From: Rothia nasimurium
GTDB taxonomy: Bacteria > Actinomycetota > Actinomycetes > Actinomycetales > Micrococcaceae
Direction: 5' to 3'
NCBI RefSeq assembly: GCF_014217215.1
Contig: NZ_CP056080.1
Location: 1,240,001 to 1,304,000, forward strand
Length of the DNA stretch: 64,000 nt
Shown: in pieces, positions 56,230 through 64,000 of the stretch
How positions within the stretch are numbered: position 1 is the first letter of the stretch
How the letters are laid out: each line of letters opens with the position of its first letter
The notes under the pieces: model-generated
Database searches by the model: none
What the model was told of the DNA's origin: nothing
What the model saw: the letters and a program-made list of their open reading frames with translations, nothing else
Translations under genes and position numbers: made by a program

Positions 56230-57530
56230 GCAACAGGTGCCAGATCAACACCCAGGCGGGCCATGAGCAGGTCGGCTACCAGCTGACCGCCGGCACCACC
56301 GTTCTCAAGGGTAGAGAGGGCCCACTGGTCAAGGGCAACCAGGGCGGCGGGGGTGTTGAGGTCGTCGGCAAGATGCTGGCGGACGCTCTCAAGCAGGGAA
56401 AGCGCGGCCTCATCGGCCTGCCCCTCGGCAGCTGCCGCAGCCGAACGGTAGAGTTCCAGACGCCCCTGGGCCTTGGTCAGCAAATCTTCCTGCCAGAACC
56501 AGTCGGTGCGGTAGTGGTTATCCATAATCGCCAGGCGGATAGCAGCAGGTTCTACACCGGCAGCCCGCAGCTTCGACACCAGCACCAGGTTACCCAGGGA
56601 CTTGCTCATCTTCTCCCCGTCAAGGCCCACCATGCCGGTGTGCATGTAGTGGCGGGCCATAGGCTCACCGTTCAGGGCAAAGGAATGGCTCGAACCCAGA
56701 TCGTGGTGCGGGAAAATCAGGTCAGAGCCACCGCCCTGAACAGAGAAGGGTGCTCCCAGGAACTCACTCGAGATCACGCTGCACTCGATATGCCAGCCGG
56801 GGCGGCCGCGTCCTAACTCCCCCGCCTCCCAGGCAGGCTCCCCCGCCCGCTCAACGCGCCACAGCAGGGGGTCAAGGGCGTTACGCTTACCGGGGCGATC
56901 AGGGTCGCCGCCGCGCTCGCCAAAAATAATCAGCATCTCTTCCATGCTGTAGTGGGCCACCTGACCCAGCGACCAGCCGCCTTCGCGGCCTTCACCCAGT
57001 TTCTGGGCGGCCTCAATATCGAAGTAGATATCACCATCGGGCTGGGTAACACCCTGCTCATCGGTGAAACCGGGCACGCGGTAGGCCACACCCTCGTGCA
57101 GCAGTTTCTGCACAGCAGCCGCCACAGAGGGCACCGAGTCAACAACGCTCACGTAGTGGTCGGGGGCAATGACGTTCAGGGCCACCATATCGGTACGGAA
57201 CAGCTCGGTCTGTTCCTCAGCAAGCTGCCGCCAGTCAACGCCGGTCGCTTCAGCGCGTTCAAGCAGGGGATCATCAACGTCGGTGACGTTCTGTACGAAA
57301 GTTACCTCTACCCCGGCATCGCGCCAGGCCCGGTTCAGCACGTCAAAAGCAACATAGGTAGAAGCGTGCCCCATGTGGGTAGCGTCGTAGGGGGTAATGC
57401 CGCAGACGTAGAGCCCGGCGCGGCTCTCACGCTCAAGGGTCTGCCTGCCTCCGGCCGCAGTATCAAAGACGGTGGGAAGGGGCGCCTGCCCCGGTAGTGA
57501 CGGAATGGTGGGCTGGTCCCAAGCTCGCAT
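56226..57530 (-). CDS. mshC: L-cysteine:1D-myo-inositol 2-amino-2-deoxy-alpha-D-glucopyranoside ligase
   Basis: A 434-aa enzyme of mycothiol synthesis, which attaches cysteine to GlcN-inositol using ATP. It is related to cysteinyl-tRNA synthetase: CGITPYDATHMGHA contains the zinc Cys and the HIGH-type motif, and GEKMSKSLGN is the KMSKS loop. The N-terminal MRAWDQPTIPSLPG is typical of MshC, not CysS. GAGG lies 5 nt upstream. It marks the organism as a mycothiol-producing actinomycete. Confidence 0.96.
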   Translation of the reverse strand: MRAWDQPTIPSLPGQAPLPTVFDTAAGGRQTLERESRAGLYVCGITPYDATHMGHASTYVAFDVLNRAWRDAGVEVTFVQNVTDVDDPLLERAEATGVDWRQLAEEQTELFRTDMVALNVIAPDHYVSVVDSVPSVAAAVQKLLHEGVAYRVPGFTDEQGVTQPDGDIYFDIEAAQKLGEGREGGWSLGQVAHYSMEEMLIIFGERGGDPDRPGKRNALDPLLWRVERAGEPAWEAGELGRGRPGWHIECSVISSEFLGAPFSVQGGGSDLIFPHHDLGSSHSFALNGEPMARHYMHTGMVGLDGEKMSKSLGNLVLVSKLRAAGVEPAAIRLAIMDNHYRTDWFWQEDLLTKAQGRLELYRSAAAAAEGQADEAALSLLESVRQHLADDLNTPAALVALDQWALSTLENGGAGGQLVADLLMARLGVDLAPVA

Positions 57531-57603
57531 GAAAACCTCACGATAGTTGATGTGCGCCTACCCCAGATAGCCTCAGGTGGCACTTTTTCTCTTCCTAAAA
57601 CAA

Positions 57604-57635
57604 TACCCGCCCGGAAAGGTATTTCCGGGCGGGTA
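57604..57635 (-). terminator. uppP terminator
   Basis: A perfect 14-bp stem, TACCCGCCCGGAAA / TTTCCGGGCGGGTA, with loop GGTA, 15 bp past the uppP stop. Confidence 0.9.
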
Positions 57636-57650
57636 AAAAGTGAGACAGGT

Positions 57651-58481
57651 CTACGCGGCGAGGACGCCGGTGCCCAGCAGGATGTACAGGGCAAGACCCA
57701 GGGCGATACGGTACCAGACGAAGATGCTGTAGCTCTTCTTGGAAACGTACTTGAGGAACCAACCAATAATCAGGTAGCCGACCACGAAAGCAACCAGGGT
57801 TGCAACCATGGTAGAACCGAAACCGTAGTAGCCGGTGAAGCCCTCAGAGATACTGCCTGCCAGCTTGTAGAGACCCGATGCGAAAACTGCGGGGATTGCC
57901 AGCAGGAAGGAGTAACGGGCGGCAGCCTCACGGGTGTAGCCCATGAGCAGACCAGCCATGATGGTACCGCCGGAGCGTGAAACACCTGGAACCAGGGCCA
58001 GCGCCTGCGCGAAGCCGTACAGAATACCGTGCTTGATGGTGAGGTCTTTCAGCTCGCGCTGTTCGCGACCGATACGGTCTGCAATACCCAGGAAGATTGC
58101 GAACACAATCAGCATGGTTGCGGTAATCCAGAGGCTGCGGAAGGTTGAATCGATGTAGTCCTCCAGCAGGATGCCCAGAATGCCAATCGGCAGGGAGCCG
58201 ATGATAATGAACCAGCCCATGCGGGCGTCCGGATCCTTCTTATCAACCTTGCCCACCAAAGAACCGAACCAGTTCTTGATGATGCGAACGATGTCCTTCC
58301 AGAAGAAGACCAAAACAGCCGCTTCAGTACCCAGCTGGGTGATAGCGGTAAAAGCCGCACCGGGGTCCTCGCTGTTGGGCAAGAACTGACCCACGATACG
58401 AATATGACCCGATGACGAGATCGGCAAAAACTCAGTTAGACCCTGGACGAGACCCAGGATGATTGCTTGTATCCATTCCAC
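57651..58481 (-). CDS. uppP: undecaprenyl-diphosphatase (BacA type)
   Basis: About 276 aa with about eight membrane helices. It dephosphorylates undecaprenyl diphosphate to recycle the lipid carrier, and can confer bacitracin tolerance. The two active-site motifs are [13 protein letters not shown] and [13 protein letters not shown]. The GTG at 58481 gives the usual N-terminus ([13 protein letters not shown]); a TTG at 58505 in the same frame adds 8 residues. Neither has a clear Shine-Dalgarno. Confidence 0.94.
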   Translation of the reverse strand: MEWIQAIILGLVQGLTEFLPISSSGHIRIVGQFLPNSEDPGAAFTAITQLGTEAAVLVFFWKDIVRIIKNWFGSLVGKVDKKDPDARMGWFIIIGSLPIGILGILLEDYIDSTFRSLWITATMLIVFAIFLGIADRIGREQRELKDLTIKHGILYGFAQALALVPGVSRSGGTIMAGLLMGYTREAAARYSFLLAIPAVFASGLYKLAGSISEGFTGYYGFGSTMVATLVAFVVGYLIIGWFLKYVSKKSYSIFVWYRIALGLALYILLGTGVLAA

Positions 58482-58570
58482 AGCAGAAAACTCTACGCGA
58501 GTCAAAGAAAAAGCACAGCACCGCTCGCGATGCTGTGCTTGGAATAACAGGTAGAACCTAGCTAACCGGT

Positions 58571-58870
58571 CTACTTCTGCTCTTCATCGAGGTAGTACTC
58601 TACCTCGTCATCGTCTTCGTCGTCTTCTTCATCGAAGTCGTAGTCAAAGTCATCGTCATCGTCATCGTCTTCGATGAAAACTTCGAGCGGGGTGACCTCT
58701 TCGTAGGCGTCGAACAGGGCTTCTTCGTAGCGTTCAAAGGCGTTTGCGATGGCTACGTAGGTGTTGTCGACGGCGGCGTCGTGTTCACCGCGGCTATTGA
58801 TAATAGCGTTGAGGTGCTCTTCGAGGGCGGCGGTCAGGTGAGCCAGTTCGGCACGAGGGTTATTACTCAT
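58571..58870 (-). CDS. small protein with highly acidic C-terminus
   Basis: 99 aa from the ATG at 58870, with AAAGGGGG upstream. The N-terminal half is helical ([20 protein letters not shown] and later [20 protein letters not shown]). The last 35 residues are mostly Asp and Glu, with a few Tyr, Phe and Val. Similar proteins occur in other Micrococcaceae, some labelled primosomal without evidence I can confirm. No function is proposed; an acidic tail suggests binding to basic proteins or metal ions. The frame extends upstream to 58978, without support. Confidence 0.7.
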   Translation of the reverse strand: MSNNPRAELAHLTAALEEHLNAIINSRGEHDAAVDNTYVAIANAFERYEEALFDAYEEVTPLEVFIEDDDDDDDFDYDFDEEDDEDDDEVEYYLDEEQK

Positions 58871-58942
58871 ACAGTAGACGTTACCCCCTTTCTCGGTAGG
58901 TGGGAAATACCGGGCGGTGAAAATTTGGTGAATCACACATAA

Positions 58943-58982
58943 CAGTGCCGCCCCGCTCGGGTGGGAGCGGGGCGGCACTGTC
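58943..58982 (-). terminator. ldh terminator
   Basis: A 17-bp perfect stem, ACAGTGCCGCCCCGCTC with its complement, and a 6-nt loop. It lies 42 bp past the ldh stop. Confidence 0.9.
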
Positions 58983-59023
58983 TATAGGGCTAGGCTTCAG
59001 ATACGCTAGTGGCTTATCCGGTT

Positions 59024-59986
59024 TTAGAAGCCCAGGGTTGCCAGTGAGGAGTTGATGGCGTTGGCTGAGGCGCGTAGACGCTCGATTTCCTCGTCGGTCA
59101 TGGGGACGTCAAGTACGCGCTTGACGCCGTCGCGGGAGACAACGGAGGGCAGTGAGAGCGCGGCTTCGCCCTCGATACCGTAGCGGCCGCGTACCTGGGT
59201 TGCGACGTTGAGTACGGCGTCCTGGCCGTGCAGGATGGCTTCGGCGATGCGGGTAGCTGAGATACCGATGGCGTAGTTGGTGGAACCCTTACCTTCGATG
59301 ACCTTGTAGGCTGCACGCATGGCTTCTTCTGCCAGTTCTGCCTTGACCTCTTCGGTGAAGACCTTTTCGCCGTCTTCGTTGGTCCACTCGTCAAGGGGAA
59401 CCATACCGATGTTGGCTGCTGACCAGACGGGGAATTCTGAGTCGCCGTGCTCACCAACGATGTTGGCATGAACTGACTTGATGGAGACACCGGCCTTTTC
59501 AGCGATTAGCCAGCGCAGGCGGGATGAGTCGAGCACGGTACCTGATGCGAAGCAGCGCTCGGTGGGCAGGCCGGTGATCTTCTGAGCAACAACGGCGAGG
59601 ACGTCGCAGGGGTTGGTGACGATCATGAGGATAGCGTTGGGGGCTACCTCCATGACCTTGGGAAGCATGGACTTGAAGATGTTGACGTTTGCTTCTGCCA
59701 GTTCGAGGCGGGGCTGGCCGGGCTTCTGGCGGGCGCCTGCGGTAACGATGATGAGGTCTGAGTCGCGCAGGATTTCTACGTCGCCGCTGCCTGCAACTTC
59801 AGCTTCGTGGGCGAACATGGTGCCGTGGGCGATATCGAGGCCTTCTGCCTCAGCGCGCTCACCGGCGATGTCATAGATAACGATTTCATCAGCTGCGCCG
59901 CGCAGGGTTGCTGCGTAGGCGGTTGCTGAACCAACACCACCTGCGCCGATAACGCCGAGCTTGGTGTTCTTCTTTTCGAGAGCCAT
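59024..59986 (-). CDS. ldh: L-lactate dehydrogenase
   Basis: A 320-aa NAD-dependent enzyme interconverting pyruvate and lactate. The Rossmann motif is GVIGAGGVGSATAY. The substrate-specificity loop reads AGARQKPGQPRLEL; the Gln after AGAR marks lactate rather than malate dehydrogenase. VTNPCDV and the catalytic His in GEHGDSEF are present. AAAGGA lies 7-8 nt upstream of the ATG. It gives a fermentative outlet alongside the aerobic chain at 25-34 kb. Confidence 0.93.
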   Translation of the reverse strand: MALEKKNTKLGVIGAGGVGSATAYAATLRGAADEIVIYDIAGERAEAEGLDIAHGTMFAHEAEVAGSGDVEILRDSDLIIVTAGARQKPGQPRLELAEANVNIFKSMLPKVMEVAPNAILMIVTNPCDVLAVVAQKITGLPTERCFASGTVLDSSRLRWLIAEKAGVSIKSVHANIVGEHGDSEFPVWSAANIGMVPLDEWTNEDGEKVFTEEVKAELAEEAMRAAYKVIEGKGSTNYAIGISATRIAEAILHGQDAVLNVATQVRGRYGIEGEAALSLPSVVSRDGVKRVLDVPMTDEEIERLRASANAINSSLATLGF

Positions 59987-60373
59987 GGGAGGTTCCTTTC
60001 AGCAGATGCTGTGGGGTTGTTTTGTGTTCGTTACATCTCAAGTATGCCAGAAAATACACGCTTTTGTGTGGGTTTATGTGCTTTTTATTTGGGGTTTTAC
60101 TGACTTTTACTCAGAAAAGCCCACAAACCCAAATATGTGCAGGTTGACCCTTTGTGAAAACTCACACCCAGCCTTATGTAGATAATTTCAAGCCACCCTA
60201 CCCACTGTGGCACACGAGACGCTTTCAGAAAGAAGTATTTTTGCAGAACTGCATTTATGCTTGTTAGGTTCGCGAACCCAAGACTACGCAACCGCCCGCC
60301 ACAAGCGTCCGCGCACCGTAGACCAAGCAAAACCGCGCGAACCCACAATTCACTCCAGACCTAAAGGTTCGTC
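59987..60373. promoter_or_regulatory. divergent promoter region ldh / MFS transporter
   Basis: 387 bp. The ldh side is AT-rich with long T and A runs (60060-60130) and no gene. The transporter side carries the promoter and palindrome listed separately. No RNA gene is seen. Confidence 0.4.
60241..60278 (+). promoter_or_regulatory. candidate promoter with overlapping palindromic operator
   Basis: TTGCAG (60241-60246), an 18-nt spacer, and TAGGTT (60265-60270) as -10. The 12-bp perfect palindrome GGTTCGCGAACC (60267-60278) overlaps the -10 box, as repressor operators do. Partial copies of the half-site lie further down (CGCGAACC near 60336, AGGTTCG at about 60365). No repressor gene adjoins. 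Confidence 0.5.
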
Positions 60374-62551
60374 ATGTCTACAGCACCAGCTACACCAGAG
60401 CAGACAACCGCCCAAGACCAACCCCTCATGACCCATCGGCAAATCATGCTGGTCATCGTCGGTCTTATGGCGGGCATGTTCCTCTCATCCCTCGATCAAA
60501 CCATCGTCTCTACAGCTATCAGGACGATCGGTGATGACCTCCACGGCCTAGAACAGCAGGCATGGGTCACCACCGCCTACATGATCACCTCCACGATCAC
60601 CACCCCCATCTACGGCAAACTCTCCGACCTCTTTGGCCGCCGCCCCCTCTACCTCTTCGGTATCGTCGTCTTCATTCTGGGTTCGCTTCTTTCCAGCTTC
60701 TCCACCTCAATGATCATGCTGGCAGCCTTCCGCGCCTTCCAGGGCATCGGCGCGGGCGCCCTCATGTCTCTACCCATGGCGATTATGGGCGATATGCTGG
60801 CTCCCCGTGAGCGCGCCAAGTACCAGGGCTACTTCCTGGCCATCTTTGGCATCTCCTCCGTGCTCGGCCCCCTCACCGGTGGCCTCTTTGCCGGTAGCGA
60901 CGAAATTCTGTGGATTACCGGCTGGCGCTGGGTCTTCCTCATTAACGTCCCCATCGGCATCATTGCCCTGGCCATGGTCTGGAAGTTCCTACACCTACCA
61001 CGCATCACCGATGCTGCTCTCAAGCCCCGCGTTGACTGGTGGGGTGCAACCAGCGTTGTCGTAGCTCTAGTTCCCCTCCTGCTCGTTGCTGAACAGGGTC
61101 GCGAATGGGGCTGGACCTCCGCAGCGTCCATCACCTGCTTCGTCATCTCCGCCCTGGGTCTAGCAGCCTTCCTCATCATCGAATCCAAGATGGGCCAGGA
61201 CGCCATTCTGCCGCTGGCTCTCTTCCGCTCCGGTGCCTTCTCCATGTCGTCCATTCTGGGCTTCCTGGTTGGCTTCGGCATGTTCGGCGCCATGATGACC
61301 ATCCCCCTCTACCTGCAGATTGTCACCGGGCTAACCCCCACCGAATCGGGCTTCGCAACCCTACCCATGATGGCCGGTATTATGACCGCCTCCATCGTGT
61401 CGGGTCGCATGGTCGCTAGCACCGGTAAGTACCGCATCTTCCCCATTCTGGGCACCGCCCTCATGGTAGTTGCCTACTACTACCTGACCTTCATGACAGC
61501 GGACCGTCCCCTCTGGTTCCTCATGCTGGGCATGTTCATCATGGGTCTTGGTCTGGGTCAGCTCATGCAGTCCCTGACCCTGGCGGCCCAGAATGCCGTT
61601 GCTCCCTCCTACATGGGTGTGGCGTCCTCCGCCGCTACCTTCTTCCGTCAGATCGGTGGCACCATGGGTACCGCCGTCCTGCTGTCGATTCTCTTCTCGG
61701 CTATGCCCGGCAACATCACGAAGGCCATGGGCAACGAGGACGACCTGCGTTCAGGTCTTGACGCCGCGCTGACTCCCGCCGTGGCCTCTGCCCCTGAGAA
61801 CCAGGGCGTCATGGAGCAGATGTGGAATCAGATTGTGGAGCCCGCCCAGAGCTCTATCGCCTCTCAGCTCTCAACAGCCTCTGATCAGGCTCGCACCGCC
61901 GCCGACGATGCGGTCTACCAGCAGGTTTCTGCTGCGGTTCAAGCTCAGGTTGACGCTGGCGCCCTACCTGCCGACCAGGCTCAGACCTTCATTGATGCCC
62001 AGGTAGCTGAAGCCACCCCGGTCGCTGAAGAGGCTGCCCTGGCATCTGCCGCCGAGCAGGCTCACGCGTCGGTTCAGGACGGCACCCTGGTTGTCGATTG
62101 GTCTGATGAAGCCCAGCGCTCCTACTGGGTAGACCATCTCACCCCCACCCTGGCAGAGCAGATCTCTTCTACCTCCACCGATAGTGAGGGCTCAGGCGTT
62201 TCAACCTCTGATACCTCTTACCTCACCGGTGCGGACGCCCGCCTCACCCGCCCCTTCATGGTTGGTTTCAACGCTTCAACCCTGTCGGTCTACTGGGTTG
62301 GCTTCTTTGCCACCATTCTGGCCTTTGTTCTGGCTCTCTTCTTCAAGGCTCCCCCGCTGCGTGCAGTTTCGGGCCTACAGGAGAACGCTCAGGGCAACAA
62401 AGTGGTGGAGGCTGTTCCCGCAACTGCCGCACCCCAGGCTTCCCTAGCGTCTGACAAGAAGCCGCGGGCTGGCGTCCTTGCCGCTGCTGCCGCAGGAACC
62501 CTGGCTCTAGCTGCCGCCCTGTTGAGCTGGCTGCGCCACCGCTCCCGCTAG
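60374..62551 (+). CDS. DHA2-type MFS drug exporter with large extracytoplasmic insert
   Basis: A 725-aa major facilitator of the 14-helix EmrB/QacA type. Motif A is GKLSDLFGRRPLYLFG, motif C is in GPLTGGLFAG, and the first helix carries SLDQTIVSTAI. The family is usually about 500 aa. The excess is an Ala/Gln/Asp-rich segment at about 450-640 between the last two helices, predicted outside the membrane and partly coiled coil, plus a further C-terminal hydrophobic segment (VLAAAAAGTLALAAALLSWL). AAAGG lies 6-7 nt before the ATG. Substrate unknown. Confidence 0.9.
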   Translation: MSTAPATPEQTTAQDQPLMTHRQIMLVIVGLMAGMFLSSLDQTIVSTAIRTIGDDLHGLEQQAWVTTAYMITSTITTPIYGKLSDLFGRRPLYLFGIVVFILGSLLSSFSTSMIMLAAFRAFQGIGAGALMSLPMAIMGDMLAPRERAKYQGYFLAIFGISSVLGPLTGGLFAGSDEILWITGWRWVFLINVPIGIIALAMVWKFLHLPRITDAALKPRVDWWGATSVVVALVPLLLVAEQGREWGWTSAASITCFVISALGLAAFLIIESKMGQDAILPLALFRSGAFSMSSILGFLVGFGMFGAMMTIPLYLQIVTGLTPTESGFATLPMMAGIMTASIVSGRMVASTGKYRIFPILGTALMVVAYYYLTFMTADRPLWFLMLGMFIMGLGLGQLMQSLTLAAQNAVAPSYMGVASSAATFFRQIGGTMGTAVLLSILFSAMPGNITKAMGNEDDLRSGLDAALTPAVASAPENQGVMEQMWNQIVEPAQSSIASQLSTASDQARTAADDAVYQQVSAAVQAQVDAGALPADQAQTFIDAQVAEATPVAEEAALASAAEQAHASVQDGTLVVDWSDEAQRSYWVDHLTPTLAEQISSTSTDSEGSGVSTSDTSYLTGADARLTRPFMVGFNASTLSVYWVGFFATILAFVLALFFKAPPLRAVSGLQENAQGNKVVEAVPATAAPQASLASDKKPRAGVLAAAAAGTLALAAALLSWLRHRSR

Positions 62552-62567
62552 GCGCTCTCGATAGTAG

Positions 62568-62617
62568 AAGGCCGGGGCCTGTCACCGACGAGTTCGGTGC
62601 CAGGCCCCGGCCTTTTT
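62568..62617. terminator. bidirectional terminator MFS / selO
   Basis: A two-part stem, AAGGCCGGGGCCTG and CACCGA with their complements separated by a single T/C mismatch, followed by TTTTT. Confidence 0.92.
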
Positions 62618-62646
62618 AAACCAAATTCTAGATAAGAGAAGTTACT

Positions 62647-64000
62647 CTATGTTCCGCAAAAGCTCGTGAAGAAGCGGGACTCGACAGGAGCGCCTTCCAG
62701 GTAGTCCAGGCCGGCACGGCGCTCAAAGGGGTTACTGACCGCTTCCAACAGCTCCTCAAGCGGTTGCCGATTTCCGCGTTCCATCTGCCGCAGGGCAGCA
62801 TCGAGGGCTAAATTTCTGGGAATGTAGACCGGGTTATGTACCAGCATGAGTTCCGTGGCCCGTTCAGGGGTAGTACCTGTAGCACCCTTCAGTTCTTCCC
62901 ACCGAGCCAACCAACCCTGCCGGTCTTCTTCCGGCAGCAGGCAGGTTCCTTCAGCCAAAGACCTAAAGAACCCTGTAAAGTCCAGCACGTGGCGCTCGAG
63001 TAGCCCCAGAGTTGCCTGCCCGAATCTACCCACCTGAGTGCGGACGTCCTCACCAACCCCACCCAGGTCAAGCCCCAGCTTGGCAGCAAAAGCAGCTATT
63101 TGCTGCTCCACCACTTCATCTTCGAACTCCGAGATCACCTCGGTGGCTAGGTGGATTGCCCGGTTCGGGTTTTCAGGGTCGATGATATCGAGCAGGGTTT
63201 CGGCAAAACGGGAAAGGTTCCAGGCGGTAATGCCGGGCTGGTGGTTGTAGGCGTAACGGCCCTGGCGGTCGATAGAACTAAAAACCTTGCCACGCTCAAA
63301 AGTATCGATGAAAGCGCAGGGGCCAAAGTCGATAGCCTGGCCGGAAATAGTCACGTTATCGGTGTTGAGTACCCCGTGCACGAACCCCAGTGCCTGCCAG
63401 CTAGCTACCAGGTGAGCTTGCCGCTGGGCCACAGCACGAAGCAGGGCGAGGGCCCGCTCACTGCGATTTTCTCCCGGGGTGAGGTCGGAGTAGTGACGGG
63501 CCAGGGCATAATCGACCAGCTGCCCCCGCACCTGAGGGTCGCAGTGGTACTGGGCAAACTGGAAGGTACCTACCCGCAGGTGGCTGGCGGCAACACGCAG
63601 AACCAGCCCCGCCGGTTCCGGTCCAGGTGCGCGGCGCTGCACCTTCTCTCCGGTCTCGAACACAGCCAGGGCCCTGGTGGTCGGCAGACCGAGCGCATGC
63701 AGGGACTCCCCGATGACAGCCTCGCGCCAGGCCGCCGACAGTGGAGCCTTGCCGTCCGAACCGGGGTGAGAGAAGGGCGTCTGACCACTGCCTTTGATGT
63801 GTAAATCGCAGCGGACAGCCCTACCGTCTTCTTCCCGCGCGGGGATAGCCAGTTCACCAATGAGGTGGGCCCGCCCGTCACCCAGCACCGGTGAGAGCTG
63901 CCCGAACTGGTAACCAGAGTAGGCCAGGGCGACCGTGGGGGCTTCTCCCCTGCCCGTCATCCAGGCTAGCCCGGCGTCAGTACGCAGCCAGGTCGGGTCC
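62647..64000 (-). CDS. selO: protein adenylyltransferase SelO (YdiU), N-terminus off window
   Basis: A pseudokinase-fold enzyme that transfers AMP from ATP to protein hydroxyls. The frame is open through the right edge; the residues before the first internal ATG (63960), WLRTDAGLAW, match the family, so the true start lies outside. Motifs are AYSGYQFGQLSPVLGDGRAH, the KGSGQTPFS loop, GVLNTDNVTISG and IDFGPCAF. The conserved C-terminal Cys is in FTSFCGT, where selenocysteine occurs in some eukaryotes. Confidence 0.94.
   Translation of the reverse strand, partial: DPTWLRTDAGLAWMTGRGEAPTVALAYSGYQFGQLSPVLGDGRAHLIGELAIPAREEDGRAVRCDLHIKGSGQTPFSHPGSDGKAPLSAAWREAVIGESLHALGLPTTRALAVFETGEKVQRRAPGPEPAGLVLRVAASHLRVGTFQFAQYHCDPQVRGQLVDYALARHYSDLTPGENRSERALALLRAVAQRQAHLVASWQALGFVHGVLNTDNVTISGQAIDFGPCAFIDTFERGKVFSSIDRQGRYAYNHQPGITAWNLSRFAETLLDIIDPENPNRAIHLATEVISEFEDEVVEQQIAAFAAKLGLDLGGVGEDVRTQVGRFGQATLGLLERHVLDFTGFFRSLAEGTCLLPEEDRQGWLARWEELKGATGTTPERATELMLVHNPVYIPRNLALDAALRQMERGNRQPLEELLEAVSNPFERRAGLDYLEGAPVESRFFTSFCGT

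Overview
The window is 64 kb of gene-dense, moderately GC-rich chromosome from an actinomycete. The gene set points to the Micrococcaceae, and the moderate GC content makes a Rothia-like organism my best guess (inference, not proven). Diagnostic genes are mshC (mycothiol), pup/dop/pafA/arc (pupylation), a fused pafBC, rbpA, helY, the actinobacterial bcc-aa3 respiratory chain (qcrCAB, ctaCDEF) and several actinobacteria-specific DUF families (DUF3097, DUF3043, DUF3054). I see no rRNA, tRNA, prophage, insertion sequence or CRISPR array.

Layout. 1-3.1 kb: the end of a competence module in which ComEC is split into a channel gene and a separate metallo-beta-lactamase gene, then holA. 3.2-7.7 kb: rpsT, a PemK/MazF-like protein, lepA and hemW. 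7.7-16.4 kb: two DUF genes, then the run hrcA (with a CIRCE operator), dnaJ, rsmE, phoH, ybeY, a CNNM/HlyC-type membrane protein and era, covering heat shock and ribosome maturation. 16.5-22.7 kb: an LCP cell-wall ligase, leuA preceded by a leader peptide and a pseudoknot-capable RNA, recO, uppS and pyrD. 22.8-25.3 kb: DUF3043, an M20 peptidase and erpA. 25.5-33.7 kb: the terminal respiratory chain, with ctaC-ctaD-ctaF on + converging on ctaE-qcrC-qcrA-qcrB on -. The converging ends are separated by a perfect 10-bp tandem repeat and about 0.5 kb of unexplained DNA. 33.9-38.5 kb: trpD, DUF3054, an NfeD/SPFH pair, rbpA and a polyprenol-phosphate mannose synthase.

38.6-55.2 kb (all on -): a long cluster containing an M50 protease, trmI, arc, dop, pup, pafA, two FKBPs, pafBC, tatA, tatC, helY and an amidohydrolase-like protein. 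The usual prcBA genes for the 20S proteasome are absent from between pup and pafA, and the ARC ATPase lacks the C-terminal GQYL docking tail. Pupylation therefore looks proteasome-independent here. 55.3-64 kb: a PAC2 protein, mshC, uppP, an acidic small protein, ldh, a DHA2-type MFS transporter with a candidate palindromic operator, and the start-truncated selO at the right edge.

Transcription units are well delimited by strong hairpins, some of them perfect palindromes of 40 bp or more that can serve both strands. Several genes have a -10-like hexamer 6-7 nt upstream of the start codon and no Shine-Dalgarno, which suggests frequent leaderless mRNAs. The most interesting items are the leuA leader element, the proteasome-less Pup locus, the split comEC, the 20-copy decamer array and the structured 3.7-kb intergenic element.
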